A stretch of 64,000 nucleotides of DNA, from NCBI GenBank assembly GCA_049975425.1, contig JBNGDI010000011.1:1-64000 (forward strand), given 5' to 3'. This DNA is from HyVt-105 sp049975425 (GTDB lineage: Bacteria; Bacteroidota; Bacteroidia; Bacteroidales; VadinHA17). The position numbers and the translations under genes are program-made. The first letter of the stretch is position 1. Every line of letters begins with the position of its first letter. Below the pieces are notes generated by a model. It did not search any database, had not been told where the DNA came from, and saw nothing but the letters and a program-made list of their open reading frames with translations. This document shows positions 42,502 through 51,068 of this stretch, piece after piece.

Positions 42502-45234
42502 ATGAGAAAATTTCTGACATATACCTCCTCTTTTGTGAAAGACGGCTTTGGTTTTGTTGCATTGGGGTCATTTCTGCTGGCATTACTGTCGGGAGTATTC
42601 CTGGTGGTCCCCTATGATGTGGATTCTCCCTATGAATCGATAAGAAATATGATGCTGGTAAATGGTTATGCGGCATTTTTCAGGAACCTGCATTACTGGA
42701 GCGGCCAGCTTTTTCTCATTTTCACCGTTCTCCATACCTGGGATTATCTTTACCGTACCGAAAAGATCCCGGAAAAACGCGGGGTCTGGTTCCGGCTGGT
42801 TGTTTCCCTGGCCGTGACGGTTCTGGTTATGCTTACGGGTTTCCTCCTGAAGGGAGATGCCGACAGCCTGCAGGCCCGCCGGATCATGGATTCACTAATG
42901 AAAACCATCCCCGCAGGCGGGAATTTTCTTTCCAGGTTTCTTCTGGGAAAAGAAAGCTCCTTCCAGTTAATATACGTGCACCATATTGCCACAGCTACCA
43001 TTTTCCTTTTGATCGTTATTTTCGAACATGCCCGCACGGTATGGATCAATACCCGTTCGTTTGTACGACTGGCAACACTTCTGATCATTATTTCGCTGGT
43101 TTTCCGGGCGCCCCTGCACGATAACCTGAACCCCGTGGTCAAGGGGCCCTGGTATCTCATCGGCCTGCAGGAAATAGTGCATCTGATGAAAAATCCGGCA
43201 TGGTCGCTGGTCATCATCCTCAGTCTTTTTGTTGTGCTGTATTTCATACCCTACCTCAAAGGATCCCGGCAGATCAACAGCCGCAGGTTCCTGCTGTTGT
43301 CTTTTTATCTGTACGGAATATTTACCCTCACCGGATATTTCTTCCGGGGTAAAAACTGGCAATGGATGTGGCCCTGGGAAACCGGATACCGTACAGCCGT
43401 GTATTTCCCCTTTCAGGCAGATATTCCCGCCTTCCGGATTGACAGCGCCATTCTTTCATCCCTTGAAAATTCAGCCCGTCAGGAATCCTGTATGGCCTGC
43501 CACGCAGGAATGTCCGGGTTTTCACCTTCTCATGATCCCGATGCTACAGGTTGCTTTATCTGCCACCGTGGCGATCCGTACAGTCTCAACAAAAACAGGG
43601 CCCACCGAAACATGATCCTGATACCCGGCAATATTACCGATGCAACCCTGAGTTGCGGCACAGCCGACTGTCATCCAGAAATTCCTTCCCGTGTGGAAAT
43701 GTCGCTGATGAACACCGCCAGCGGGATGGTAAGTGTCAACCGGTTTGTGTTCGGAGAATCTGCTTCGCCTTCCGTGCATTCTGATATTCGGGATATCCGG
43801 CACAGCGCTGCCGATACCCATCTGAGGAATCTGTGTGCTGCCTGCCACCTTTCCAATGAAAAAACCCAGGCAGGGCCCATAAATCAGCTCTCGAGGGGAG
43901 GCGGATGCAATGCATGTCACCTGAATTATTCGCCGGAAGCCCTGGCCGACCTTCAACAACGGCAATCCGGCCAGGCAACCGATACCACCCTGCCACGGGT
44001 TCATCCCTCCCTTTCAGTAAATATCACATCTGATCATTGCTTCGGGTGCCACAGCCGGTCGGGTAGAATATCCACCAATTACACAGGCTGGCACGAAACC
44101 CTCCTGAAACCGGAAGACATACCTCAAACGGGCATTTACCGAATAATGGACGACCTGCGTGTGTACCGGTACATACAGGAAGACGTACACCATACGGCAG
44201 GAATGGAATGCATCGACTGCCATACATCATATGAAATCATGGGCGACGGAAAACTTTACCTTCACAAGGAAGAACAGGTAAAGATCCGCTGCAGGGATTG
44301 TCATTTTGCGGAACCTCCCGATGCCATTCCCCTGGATCAGGTTGACAGAGAAACCCGGAAGATCATCGAGCTGAGGAATATGAATGAACCCGGGCGAAAA
44401 TACATGCTGGGCAAGGAATCGGGCAAAATCATACTCAATGCCACCCTTAAGAACGGGCAATGGATGCTGGAAGGCAAGAAGTCAGGTACATGGCATCCCC
44501 TGAATCCACCGGCCAAAATCTGTGTGGAAGGATCGTCGCACAGCAATCTCCATTGCAGCGCCTGCCACACCGGCTGGACCCCCCGGTGTCTGGGCTGCCA
44601 CAACAGCTATGATCCTTCAAGCCCCGGCTACGATCACCTGCGAAATACCGAAACAAGGGGAACCTGGGCCGAATGGGTGGGCCTGCACCTGGCCGGACCC
44701 CCAACTCTCGGTGTAAAAGAAGGAAAAGGAAATAATGAAAAAGTCATTATCCCTGCTACACCCGGAATGATTCTTACCATCGACCGGAGCAGTTATACAG
44801 GGGAAAACGAACCGGTCCTGTTCAGGCGACTCTTTGCCCCCATGGAGGCACATACTACCTCCTCCGAAGACCGCTCATGCCGTTCCTGTCACCTTGATCC
44901 AGTGGCCCTGGGATATGGAGAGGGAAACCTTGAGTACCGGGAAGAAGGAAATACGGGCCGCTGGATATTTACTCCAAAATATGCCCCCCATCAGAATGAC
45001 GGGTTGCCGGAGGATGCTTGGACGGCTTTCGCGGGCAACGCCATTCCTCCTTTTTCAACCCGCGAATGGTTCCGCCCATTCAGCAGGGAAGAACAACAGT
45101 CTGTGCTGCTGGTTGGTGCCTGCCTGGAATGCCACGCTGAAGATTCCGATGTAATGAATGAATCACTGATATCCTTCCGGAAAGTCCTGAATGAAAGAAG
45201 CAGGTCGTGCATCCTTCCCGCCGGCAGTTTTTAG
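42502..45234 (+). CDS. Cytochrome b6-like protein fused to a twelve-heme c-type cytochrome
   Basis: A 910-residue chimera. Residues 1-300 form a membrane cytochrome b with about eight hydrophobic segments; candidate heme ligands H64/H78 and H161/H176 are 14 and 15 residues apart, the b6-type spacing. The quinol-site motif is KGPWYLIGLQE (216-218 PWY) where bc complexes have PEWY. Residues 330-890 are periplasmic and carry eleven CxxCH sites (for example CMACH, CFICH, CNACH, CLGCH, CLECH) plus one CxxxxCH (CGTADCH), so up to twelve c-hemes. There is no separate cytochrome c1 or f; the fused multiheme part would accept electrons from the Rieske protein. The electron acceptor beyond it is unknown. 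Confidence 0.88.
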   Translation: MRKFLTYTSSFVKDGFGFVALGSFLLALLSGVFLVVPYDVDSPYESIRNMMLVNGYAAFFRNLHYWSGQLFLIFTVLHTWDYLYRTEKIPEKRGVWFRLVVSLAVTVLVMLTGFLLKGDADSLQARRIMDSLMKTIPAGGNFLSRFLLGKESSFQLIYVHHIATATIFLLIVIFEHARTVWINTRSFVRLATLLIIISLVFRAPLHDNLNPVVKGPWYLIGLQEIVHLMKNPAWSLVIILSLFVVLYFIPYLKGSRQINSRRFLLLSFYLYGIFTLTGYFFRGKNWQWMWPWETGYRTAVYFPFQADIPAFRIDSAILSSLENSARQESCMACHAGMSGFSPSHDPDATGCFICHRGDPYSLNKNRAHRNMILIPGNITDATLSCGTADCHPEIPSRVEMSLMNTASGMVSVNRFVFGESASPSVHSDIRDIRHSAADTHLRNLCAACHLSNEKTQAGPINQLSRGGGCNACHLNYSPEALADLQQRQSGQATDTTLPRVHPSLSVNITSDHCFGCHSRSGRISTNYTGWHETLLKPEDIPQTGIYRIMDDLRVYRYIQEDVHHTAGMECIDCHTSYEIMGDGKLYLHKEEQVKIRCRDCHFAEPPDAIPLDQVDRETRKIIELRNMNEPGRKYMLGKESGKIILNATLKNGQWMLEGKKSGTWHPLNPPAKICVEGSSHSNLHCSACHTGWTPRCLGCHNSYDPSSPGYDHLRNTETRGTWAEWVGLHLAGPPTLGVKEGKGNNEKVIIPATPGMILTIDRSSYTGENEPVLFRRLFAPMEAHTTSSEDRSCRSCHLDPVALGYGEGNLEYREEGNTGRWIFTPKYAPHQNDGLPEDAWTAFAGNAIPPFSTREWFRPFSREEQQSVLLVGACLECHAEDSDVMNESLISFRKVLNERSRSCILPAGSF

Positions 45235-45254
45235 CGTCCTGCCCCGGAGAGTGT

Positions 45255-45947
45255 TTATCCGCTGTCAGCCAGCTTTTTTATTAATTCGGGTTTCAGGATA
45301 CGGATCTCCTTTTTGTTCATCCCGATAATACCGGAATCAACAAATTCCTTCATCGCACGGGATACACTCTCTCGTGTTCCGCCTACCATGGAGGCCAGTT
45401 CCTGACGGGTTAGCAGCATGGGATATTCCTGCGCCCGGAAAATTTCTTCGGCAAAATATAGCAATGTCTCGGCCAACCGGCCGATCAACTGTTTTTGCCA
45501 GTGACTTACCAGCCGGTTGAAATGACTCAGTTCTTCACGGCAGATATAATCAATCAGCTCATTGGCAAAGTCTCCGTTTTTCTGTATCAGTAACCTGAAT
45601 TCCCCTACCCTGATATAACAGGCCACAGCCTGGGTGAGAGCGGAAGCCGAATACTGGTTGACCACATCCCCCAGAATGGTCTGAATTCCCAGGTACGTAC
45701 CCGAACAGGAAATTTTTAGAATCTGATCCCGGTTCCTGGGTCCTTGCTTATGGATCCGGGCCAGTCCTTCCTTAAGATACACCACATGGCCCGATGGGGT
45801 TCCCTGGCGGAAAAAAGCGTCACCACGGTTTACACTGACTTCCACACATGCCTTCGCAAGCATATGGAGTTCTTCTTCCGACAGAACAGCGGCAGCTTTC
45901 GATTTAAACCGGCAACGGGCACAGGAAGATTCCCTTCTAAGGTCCAT
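45255..45947 (-). CDS. Crp/Fnr-family transcription regulator
   Basis: A 230-residue regulator. Starting at Met 45947 the N-terminus has a Cys pair in SSCARCRFKSKA, then a cyclic-nucleotide-binding-type beta-roll (about 35-130) and a C-terminal winged helix (LTRQELASMVGGTRESVSRAM). The recognition helix has Arg-Glu-x3-Arg in TRESVSR, matching the contact residues of E. coli CRP (R180, E181, R185). This predicts binding to TGTGA half-sites, and such a site lies in its own promoter. The paired Cys suggest redox or Fe-S sensing, as in Fnr, but only two are close together. It ends 20 bp from the convergent cytochrome gene. Confidence 0.85.
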   Translation of the reverse strand: MDLRRESSCARCRFKSKAAAVLSEEELHMLAKACVEVSVNRGDAFFRQGTPSGHVVYLKEGLARIHKQGPRNRDQILKISCSGTYLGIQTILGDVVNQYSASALTQAVACYIRVGEFRLLIQKNGDFANELIDYICREELSHFNRLVSHWQKQLIGRLAETLLYFAEEIFRAQEYPMLLTRQELASMVGGTRESVSRAMKEFVDSGIIGMNKKEIRILKPELIKKLADSG

Positions 45948-46026
45948 AGGATATATTTTCCGGCACGTGATACTGCTCCAGCATATTGTTTCAAGCGGAG
46001 CATACCTGAACAATACCATGATCTGT

Positions 46027-46034
46027 CAAAGATA
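46027..46034 (-). promoter_or_regulatory. -7 element of the Crp/Fnr gene
   Basis: Minus strand reads TATCTTTG, a full match to TAnnTTTG, about 80 bp before the chosen start. The -33 zone is occupied by the palindromic operator rather than a TTG. Confidence 0.6.
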
Positions 46035-46050
46035 AAAAATATAACAGTAC

Positions 46051-46066
46051 TGTGATATATATCACA
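46051..46066. promoter_or_regulatory. Perfect CRP-type operator TGTGA-N6-TCACA
   Basis: TGTGATATATATCACA is a perfect 16-bp palindrome with the exact CRP consensus half-sites. Its centre is about 25 bp upstream of the Crp/Fnr -7 box, in the position of a class II activator or an autorepressor site, and about 70 bp upstream of the promoter of the divergent microprotein. Confidence 0.7.
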
Positions 46067-46096
46067 TAAATAAATTAACCAAATCACACTATTCGC

Positions 46097-46128
46097 TTGA
46101 CACATGCGGTCAATTCTATTTATATTTG
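46097..46128 (+). promoter_or_regulatory. Promoter of the Cys-rich microprotein
   Basis: TTG at 46097-46099 and TATATTTG at 46121-46128 with a 21-bp spacer, the same spacing as the panC promoter. The -33 TTG is part of an inverted repeat TTGAC-N7-GTCAA (46097-46113), a possible second operator. Confidence 0.65.
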
Positions 46129-46149
46129 TATATATACAAATACCTTGTC

Positions 46150-46377
46150 ATGAAAAAAATAAGGGACCTTTTGTTCAATGTCGGGTTTCATTGCGTATTG
46201 CTTGGGATCCTGGGTGTTTTTGCCATTATCGTGTTCGGATGCATCACCTGCATCGCGGATCTGCCACCGCGGTATTTCTACATTGCCCTGGCAGTGGGTC
46301 TGGCATGCGGTATCATTGCCTCCATTTGCTGCATAAGGAAAAACTGCAGTCTCTTCAAAAAAGACAATTCTTCCTGA
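46150..46377 (+). CDS. Cys-rich two-helix membrane microprotein
   Basis: A 75-residue protein with two hydrophobic helices at about 12-35 and 42-61. It has seven Cys (15, 31, 34, 53, 60, 61, 66), including a CITC pair at the end of helix 1. I do not recognise the family; Bacteroidota have similar small DUF membrane proteins. The start at 46150 is preferred over an ATG at 46126, which overlaps the -7 box. It has its own promoter and lies between the Crp/Fnr gene and mobA. A redox or metal role is a guess from the Cys content. Confidence 0.65.
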   Translation: MKKIRDLLFNVGFHCVLLGILGVFAIIVFGCITCIADLPPRYFYIALAVGLACGIIASICCIRKNCSLFKKDNSS

Positions 46378-46427
46378 GGAGATGAAAAATCATAGTTAAT
46401 AAAGTTTCGCTTTACAGAGTAAATTTT

Positions 46428-46453
46428 CCCCGTATCTTTACGGGGATTTTTTT
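46428..46453 (+). terminator. Intrinsic terminator in the mobA leader
   Basis: Perfect 7-bp stem CCCCGTA (46428-46434) / TACGGGG (46439-46445), 4-base loop, then ATTTTTTT to 46453. It ends only 4 bp before the mobA ATG. It would terminate the microprotein transcript; the stem and loop also contain TATCTTTA, one base off a -7 box. Confidence 0.75.
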
Positions 46454-46457
46454 ATCA

Positions 46458-47045
46458 ATGACCATCCATTCATGTGTCACCGGAATGGTCCTGGCCGGGG
46501 GAAAAAGCTCCCGAATGGGAACCGACAAGGCGTTACTCCCCTGGGGAAAAACCAGTATGCTGGAACATGCTGCTAACCGGTTGAGATCAGTGTGCCATGA
46601 GGTGGTGATCAGCAGCAACGACAGGAAACACAGGATTCCCGGGTGTGCGCTGATTCCCGACATGATACCGGGAACAGGTCCCCTGGGCGGGATCCTGTCT
46701 GTTATGAAACACCGGAATGACGACTTTTTTCTGGTACTATCGGTTGACCTGCCACTGGTTACTGCCGCCATTCTGGAACAGATCCTGTCCTTGCGGAAAT
46801 CTTACAGCCTGGTTATTCCCTTAAACAGCAACGGCACACACGAACCCACATGTGCCTGTTATCACAGAAAACTGCTTCCTCTGATGGAACAAATGATACA
46901 TCAGGGGATATACAGCCTGCGCCCCCTGATCCGCCATCCTGAATGTTTTTCTTTACCTGTTCAGGATTATCCCGATATATTTACACCCGACCCTTTCATC
47001 AATATGAATCATCCCGAGATATATGAAAAATACCGGCCTGAATAA
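46458..47045 (+). CDS. mobA: Molybdenum cofactor guanylyltransferase
   Basis: A 195-residue nucleotidyltransferase. The N-terminal signature is VLAGGKSSRMGTDKALLPWG; later DMIPGTGPLGGILSVM and LSVDLPLVT carry the GTP- and metal-binding residues. It adds GMP to molybdopterin to make the MGD cofactor needed by PsrA nearby. Its stop lies within the start of the next gene (23-bp overlap), so the two are translated together. Confidence 0.9.
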   Translation: MTIHSCVTGMVLAGGKSSRMGTDKALLPWGKTSMLEHAANRLRSVCHEVVISSNDRKHRIPGCALIPDMIPGTGPLGGILSVMKHRNDDFFLVLSVDLPLVTAAILEQILSLRKSYSLVIPLNSNGTHEPTCACYHRKLLPLMEQMIHQGIYSLRPLIRHPECFSLPVQDYPDIFTPDPFINMNHPEIYEKYRPE

Positions 47046-48258
47046 AAAATATCCGCACCGGAGACCGGGAAAAACCGCGGGGCAGGAAATATGGATGAAA
47101 GCCGCTGTGGCCGGAGGATTCTGGGCAGCCATCGAGATCATTATCGGAAGTTTTCTTCACAATCTGCACCTGCCTTTTGCCGGATCTGTTCTCACATTTC
47201 TGGGCGTGGTTATTACCGCTTCATTTTACCGGATCTGGCCGGAAAACGGATTGCTCTGGCGTGCCGGAGTTATATGTGCCCTGATGAAATCGGTCTCTCC
47301 CAGTGCCATCATTCTGGGACCGATGATCGGAATACTGACCGAGGCGGTGATTATGGAGCTGGTATTGCGCTTTATGGGCAACCGGCTACTGGCTTACATC
47401 ACAGGAGGCGTTCTGGCCATGTTCAGCACCCTGATCCATAAAATCATCACCCTGCTGATTCTTTACGGAATGAACCTGGTTCGCATTGCTGAAAACCTGT
47501 ATTATTTCTCTATCAAGCAGATAGGGACCGATCGGTATACTCTCTGGATACTCCTGGCATTCATTGCGCTGTTTTATCTGGCAGGAGGTATAGCGGGAGG
47601 ATGGATAGGTTATCGTACCGGCAACCATTTGAATATGAACAGCATATCATCAGGCACTCTGAAGGGCCCACACAACCAGCATTTTCTCAGTGAAACCCCT
47701 GCCGGCCGGAAATATTCCGTATGGCTCCTTGCCGCGTATGTGTTTCTGATTCCGGCCGGACTGGTCGTGACTTCCCGGGCTGGTCTTTGGGTGGCCGTTC
47801 TGTTAACCCTGTGCCTTACCCTGATTGTAGCCCTGCTTTATCCCGGATCGGTGAGGAAAATAAGGAAACCGATGTTCTGGGTGCAGTTTTTCGCTGTAAT
47901 TATATCAGCGTCATTTTTCCTCGGGAATATCGACCTGCAGGATCCCGGCTGGTCAGTGAACGGCCTGCATGAAGGGATCAGGATGTGCCTGAGGGCTCTG
48001 ATCGTGTATTTCGGTTTTTCTGCCATCAGCAATGAACTGCGGAATCCGGTGATAACCCGCATCCTTACCCGGCGCGGACTCGAAAACCTGTATGTTTCCC
48101 TTAGTCTGGCATTTATGGTCCTGCCCCATGTAGCCGGAAAAATAACAGGTCCGCGACGGATGATCACACACCCGGGCGCTTCCCTGATCAGCCTGTTGAA
48201 TGAAGCCGAGAGATGGCTGGAAGAGATCAGGAATATAGAAACAAAGGGGTCAGGTTGA
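47023..48258 (+). CDS. Polytopic membrane protein resembling an ECF transporter S/T fusion
   Basis: A 411-residue protein with about ten hydrophobic segments in two groups. The N-terminal half (about 25-200; AAIEIIIGSFLHNLHLPFAG, then ITGGVLAMFSTLIHKIITLL) resembles substrate-binding S components of energy-coupling-factor transporters. The C-terminal half (about 230-395; ALIVYFGFSAISNELRNPVI, ILTRRGLENLYVSLSLAFMVLPHVAG) recalls the EcfT/CbiQ transmembrane component. No ECF ATPase is adjacent. The link to mobA suggests a molybdate, pterin or related substrate, but this is inference. A start at Met 47095 is possible. The end overlaps the convergent yfhO-like gene by 9 bp. Confidence 0.5.
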   Translation: MKNTGLNKKYPHRRPGKTAGQEIWMKAAVAGGFWAAIEIIIGSFLHNLHLPFAGSVLTFLGVVITASFYRIWPENGLLWRAGVICALMKSVSPSAIILGPMIGILTEAVIMELVLRFMGNRLLAYITGGVLAMFSTLIHKIITLLILYGMNLVRIAENLYYFSIKQIGTDRYTLWILLAFIALFYLAGGIAGGWIGYRTGNHLNMNSISSGTLKGPHNQHFLSETPAGRKYSVWLLAAYVFLIPAGLVVTSRAGLWVAVLLTLCLTLIVALLYPGSVRKIRKPMFWVQFFAVIISASFFLGNIDLQDPGWSVNGLHEGIRMCLRALIVYFGFSAISNELRNPVITRILTRRGLENLYVSLSLAFMVLPHVAGKITGPRRMITHPGASLISLLNEAERWLEEIRNIETKGSG

Positions 48259-50697
48259 CTGGGTCAGGTTATGCGTTGTGTACGTGCGCAACTCCTTCAC
48301 CGCCATTCCCAGGAAAAACAATAGCAGCAACACGGAACTGGCCAGAGATATTTTTTCCCCCACAAAATAACTGCGGGGTTTGAATTCAAAGGTAAGCCGG
48401 TGTTCGCCTGCAGGCAGCAACATTCCCCTCAGCACATAATTTACTCTGAAATGGGGTGTGTGCTCTCCGTCAACAGCCGAAATCCATCCCTTTTCATAAT
48501 AAATCTCAGAAAATACAGCCACCTGTTCTTTGCTGCTCCTGTACACATACTCCAGTTTATTGGGCCGGTATGATTCCAGTCGAATGAAAGAAGCCGTATC
48601 TCTGCCGGGAGAGTATCCTGCGAGCAGTTCCGAAAAACGTTGGTCAATGATGGCTTCTGTGGCGGGATCGAAATCAGACAGGGCTTCGATTTCTTCATCA
48701 GCATTCTCCACCCAGCGCAATGAATCCACAAACCAAACATTCCCCAGTGCACCTGGATTAAACCGGGCCTGAGGCTGATTGTTTTCATCGGGAACAATAT
48801 AATAACGGGTATTGAGCATATTCAGCACCTGAGTATTATTGCGACTGATGTGGCGATCGATCAGTTCCTGATACCGTTTCATTTTCGCACCGTGGTATCC
48901 ACCTATGGAATTGTGAAAATAGGATGTACTGGCATCATTAAAGGTACTCACCGTCAAATTCATTACCCGGAAATTCAGGGTTGTGTCCTGCAGAATCTGC
49001 TGGTCAGCGCGGGTAGGCCTGAACGGCTCTCTCACTTCCCTGGCGCTGGTAAAAAAGTCATTATTAAGGTATCTTTTGTTGACCGGCCACAGATCAATCA
49101 AAACCAGGCCGGCCAGGGTAACATAGAAAAAAGCAGGGCTTATCTTTTTGTAATGATACGCCAGCAACAGGGAGAATGTAAAAACCACGAAAATAAAAGA
49201 ACGCAGGGCATCTTTCCTCAGCAGTATTTTCCGGTCGTCGCGCAGGGCTTCTATCAGAGCATCGGGCCATCCGGCCGATTGGAGCTGCTGGTCGACAGGA
49301 CCCTGAAAATTCAGAAGCCAGCCCGGGAACAGGGCAAAAAACAGTGTGATGCCCCCGACAATGCCTGCCGACCATTTCATGGCCTTCCAGAAATCATCCT
49401 TTCCCGTTTTCCCTTCCACAATCTGTTTTACAGCCAGAAAACCCAGCAGGGGTACCACCAGTTCCATGACCACCAGGATCATGGACACGGTCCTGAACTT
49501 ACTATACCCGGGGAAGTAATCAATGAAAAGGTCTGACAGAAAATAGAAATGTTTTCCCCAGGCCAGCATCAGTGATAACAGAGCCGCAGCAGCCACCCAC
49601 CAGCGTACCGGACCTTTAACCAGAAACATTCCCAGAACAAACAGAAAAACTACCACCGCCCCGAGATATACCGGTCCGGCCGTATACCGCTGTTCGCCCC
49701 AGTAGAGAGGCATGTTCCTGATAAATTGCCTTGCCGCCTGCGGGTTCTGCCTTCTGAGTACTTTGTAGGTGGAAGAACTTTCATCCAGTTCTCCCACCGA
49801 TTTCCCACCCAGAAAATTGGGGATCAGCAGATTCATACTTTCCTTTATGCCGTAACTGTAATCATTCAGAATATAATCCTTGTCCAGTCCGCGGGTTTTA
49901 TTTTCAGCATCCAGTGTTAATTCCGATTCTCCCCTGGTAGAATACTTCCCGTATTCTGCCGTAACCAGCACGGAAGTAATATTGGCTCCCGCCGCCAGAA
50001 GGGCGGCAAACAGCAATGCCCCGGCAGTTTTCAGAAAACGTGTAAAAGTTTGCTCCCTTACAGCCACCACCAGATATGCAAGTCCCATTAACAGAACGAC
50101 CATGGCCGTGTAATAGGTGATTTGCAGATGCCCGGCATAAAGCTGCAGGGCCAGAAATACACCGGCAACAGCAGCCCCCCACCAGCGTTTCCCCCTGAAA
50201 GCAAGGACAATCCCTGCCACAATGCCCGGCATATAAGCCATGGCATGGGCTTTTGAATTATGGCCGACACCCCCTATAATGAAAAAATAGGTGGAAAAGC
50301 CGAACGCCAGGGCGCCGGCAATGCTCAGCCAGGGATCAACCCTGAAAGCCAGGAGCAGAATATAAAAACTGATCAAACTGAGGAACAGAAACCTGGCAGG
50401 CACCGGGAATCGCAGGGATACTACCCGGTTGACAAAACGGAACAGATTCCCCGGATATACCACGGAAATCAAATAAGCCGGCATCCCTCCAAACATCCGG
50501 TTGGTCCACAGGGCTTCTTCGCCCGTTTCTTCTCTGAAATCGACCACCTCCTTCGACATGCCGATAAACTGCACAATATCGCTTTGCAGGATTCTCTTCC
50601 CTTCCAGCAACGGGGAAAAGTATGCAAAACTGATCACAATAAACACCAGTACCGCGATAAAATGCGGGACCATTGATTTCAGGCTGAGCTTTTTCAT
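48250..50697 (-). CDS. YfhO-family membrane protein
   Basis: An 815-residue polytopic protein with a dozen or more hydrophobic segments and a periplasmic C-terminal part. Family marks: the early SFAYFSPLLEGKRILQSDIVQ, TNRMFGGMPAYLIS, GHNSKAHAMAYMPGIVAGI and the late NTRYYIVPDENN; it belongs to the YfhO group of glycosyltransferase-like membrane proteins. In Firmicutes, YfhO glycosylates teichoic acid; its role in Bacteroidota is unknown. First residues MKKLSLKSMVPHF. It lies 30 bp after the DUF4834 gene. Confidence 0.8.
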   Translation of the reverse strand: MKKLSLKSMVPHFIAVLVFIVISFAYFSPLLEGKRILQSDIVQFIGMSKEVVDFREETGEEALWTNRMFGGMPAYLISVVYPGNLFRFVNRVVSLRFPVPARFLFLSLISFYILLLAFRVDPWLSIAGALAFGFSTYFFIIGGVGHNSKAHAMAYMPGIVAGIVLAFRGKRWWGAAVAGVFLALQLYAGHLQITYYTAMVVLLMGLAYLVVAVREQTFTRFLKTAGALLFAALLAAGANITSVLVTAEYGKYSTRGESELTLDAENKTRGLDKDYILNDYSYGIKESMNLLIPNFLGGKSVGELDESSSTYKVLRRQNPQAARQFIRNMPLYWGEQRYTAGPVYLGAVVVFLFVLGMFLVKGPVRWWVAAAALLSLMLAWGKHFYFLSDLFIDYFPGYSKFRTVSMILVVMELVVPLLGFLAVKQIVEGKTGKDDFWKAMKWSAGIVGGITLFFALFPGWLLNFQGPVDQQLQSAGWPDALIEALRDDRKILLRKDALRSFIFVVFTFSLLLAYHYKKISPAFFYVTLAGLVLIDLWPVNKRYLNNDFFTSAREVREPFRPTRADQQILQDTTLNFRVMNLTVSTFNDASTSYFHNSIGGYHGAKMKRYQELIDRHISRNNTQVLNMLNTRYYIVPDENNQPQARFNPGALGNVWFVDSLRWVENADEEIEALSDFDPATEAIIDQRFSELLAGYSPGRDTASFIRLESYRPNKLEYVYRSSKEQVAVFSEIYYEKGWISAVDGEHTPHFRVNYVLRGMLLPAGEHRLTFEFKPRSYFVGEKISLASSVLLLLFFLGMAVKELRTYTTHNLTQST

Positions 50698-50727
50698 GGA
50701 AGATGGTTTAAGGAAGTTCCATGCATG

Positions 50728-50958
50728 TCAGTCGTCTATTTCTTCGTAATCCACATATTCCCCCTCATCCGGACTGATCCGTTTTTTGCGTTCCGGGTGG
50801 TCATTAACGGTTACCCTGCCCTCGTTCTTCTTGATATCCCTTTCCTGTTTCCTGTGCAGATTGTACAGGTATCTTTTCAGGAAATACCGGTTCAGTAAAG
50901 TAACGATATAATACACCGCCACCAGGATCAGTATGGTTTTGAGCAAACCGACAAGCAT
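50728..50958 (-). CDS. DUF4834 small membrane protein
   Basis: A 76-residue protein with one N-terminal helix (LLKTILILVAVYYIVTLL) and a charged tail rich in Lys, Arg and Glu, ending with the acidic EYVDYEEIDD. This matches the DUF4834 pattern of Bacteroidota. Function unknown. Confidence 0.75.
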   Translation of the reverse strand: MLVGLLKTILILVAVYYIVTLLNRYFLKRYLYNLHRKQERDIKKNEGRVTVNDHPERKKRISPDEGEYVDYEEIDD

Positions 50959-51068
50959 AACTCACTTTTCAGTGCATGCAAAGTTACTGATTTATTCAGA
51001 AAGCAGCGAAACTGTGGCGGAAATCACTTCCCTGACAGATCCATTCCGTATGAAGTACAGGAAATGTA

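Noticed and set aside
46126..46377. Start of the Cys-rich microprotein at ATG 46126
   Set aside because: This ATG overlaps the -7 box; the ATG at 46150 lies after it.
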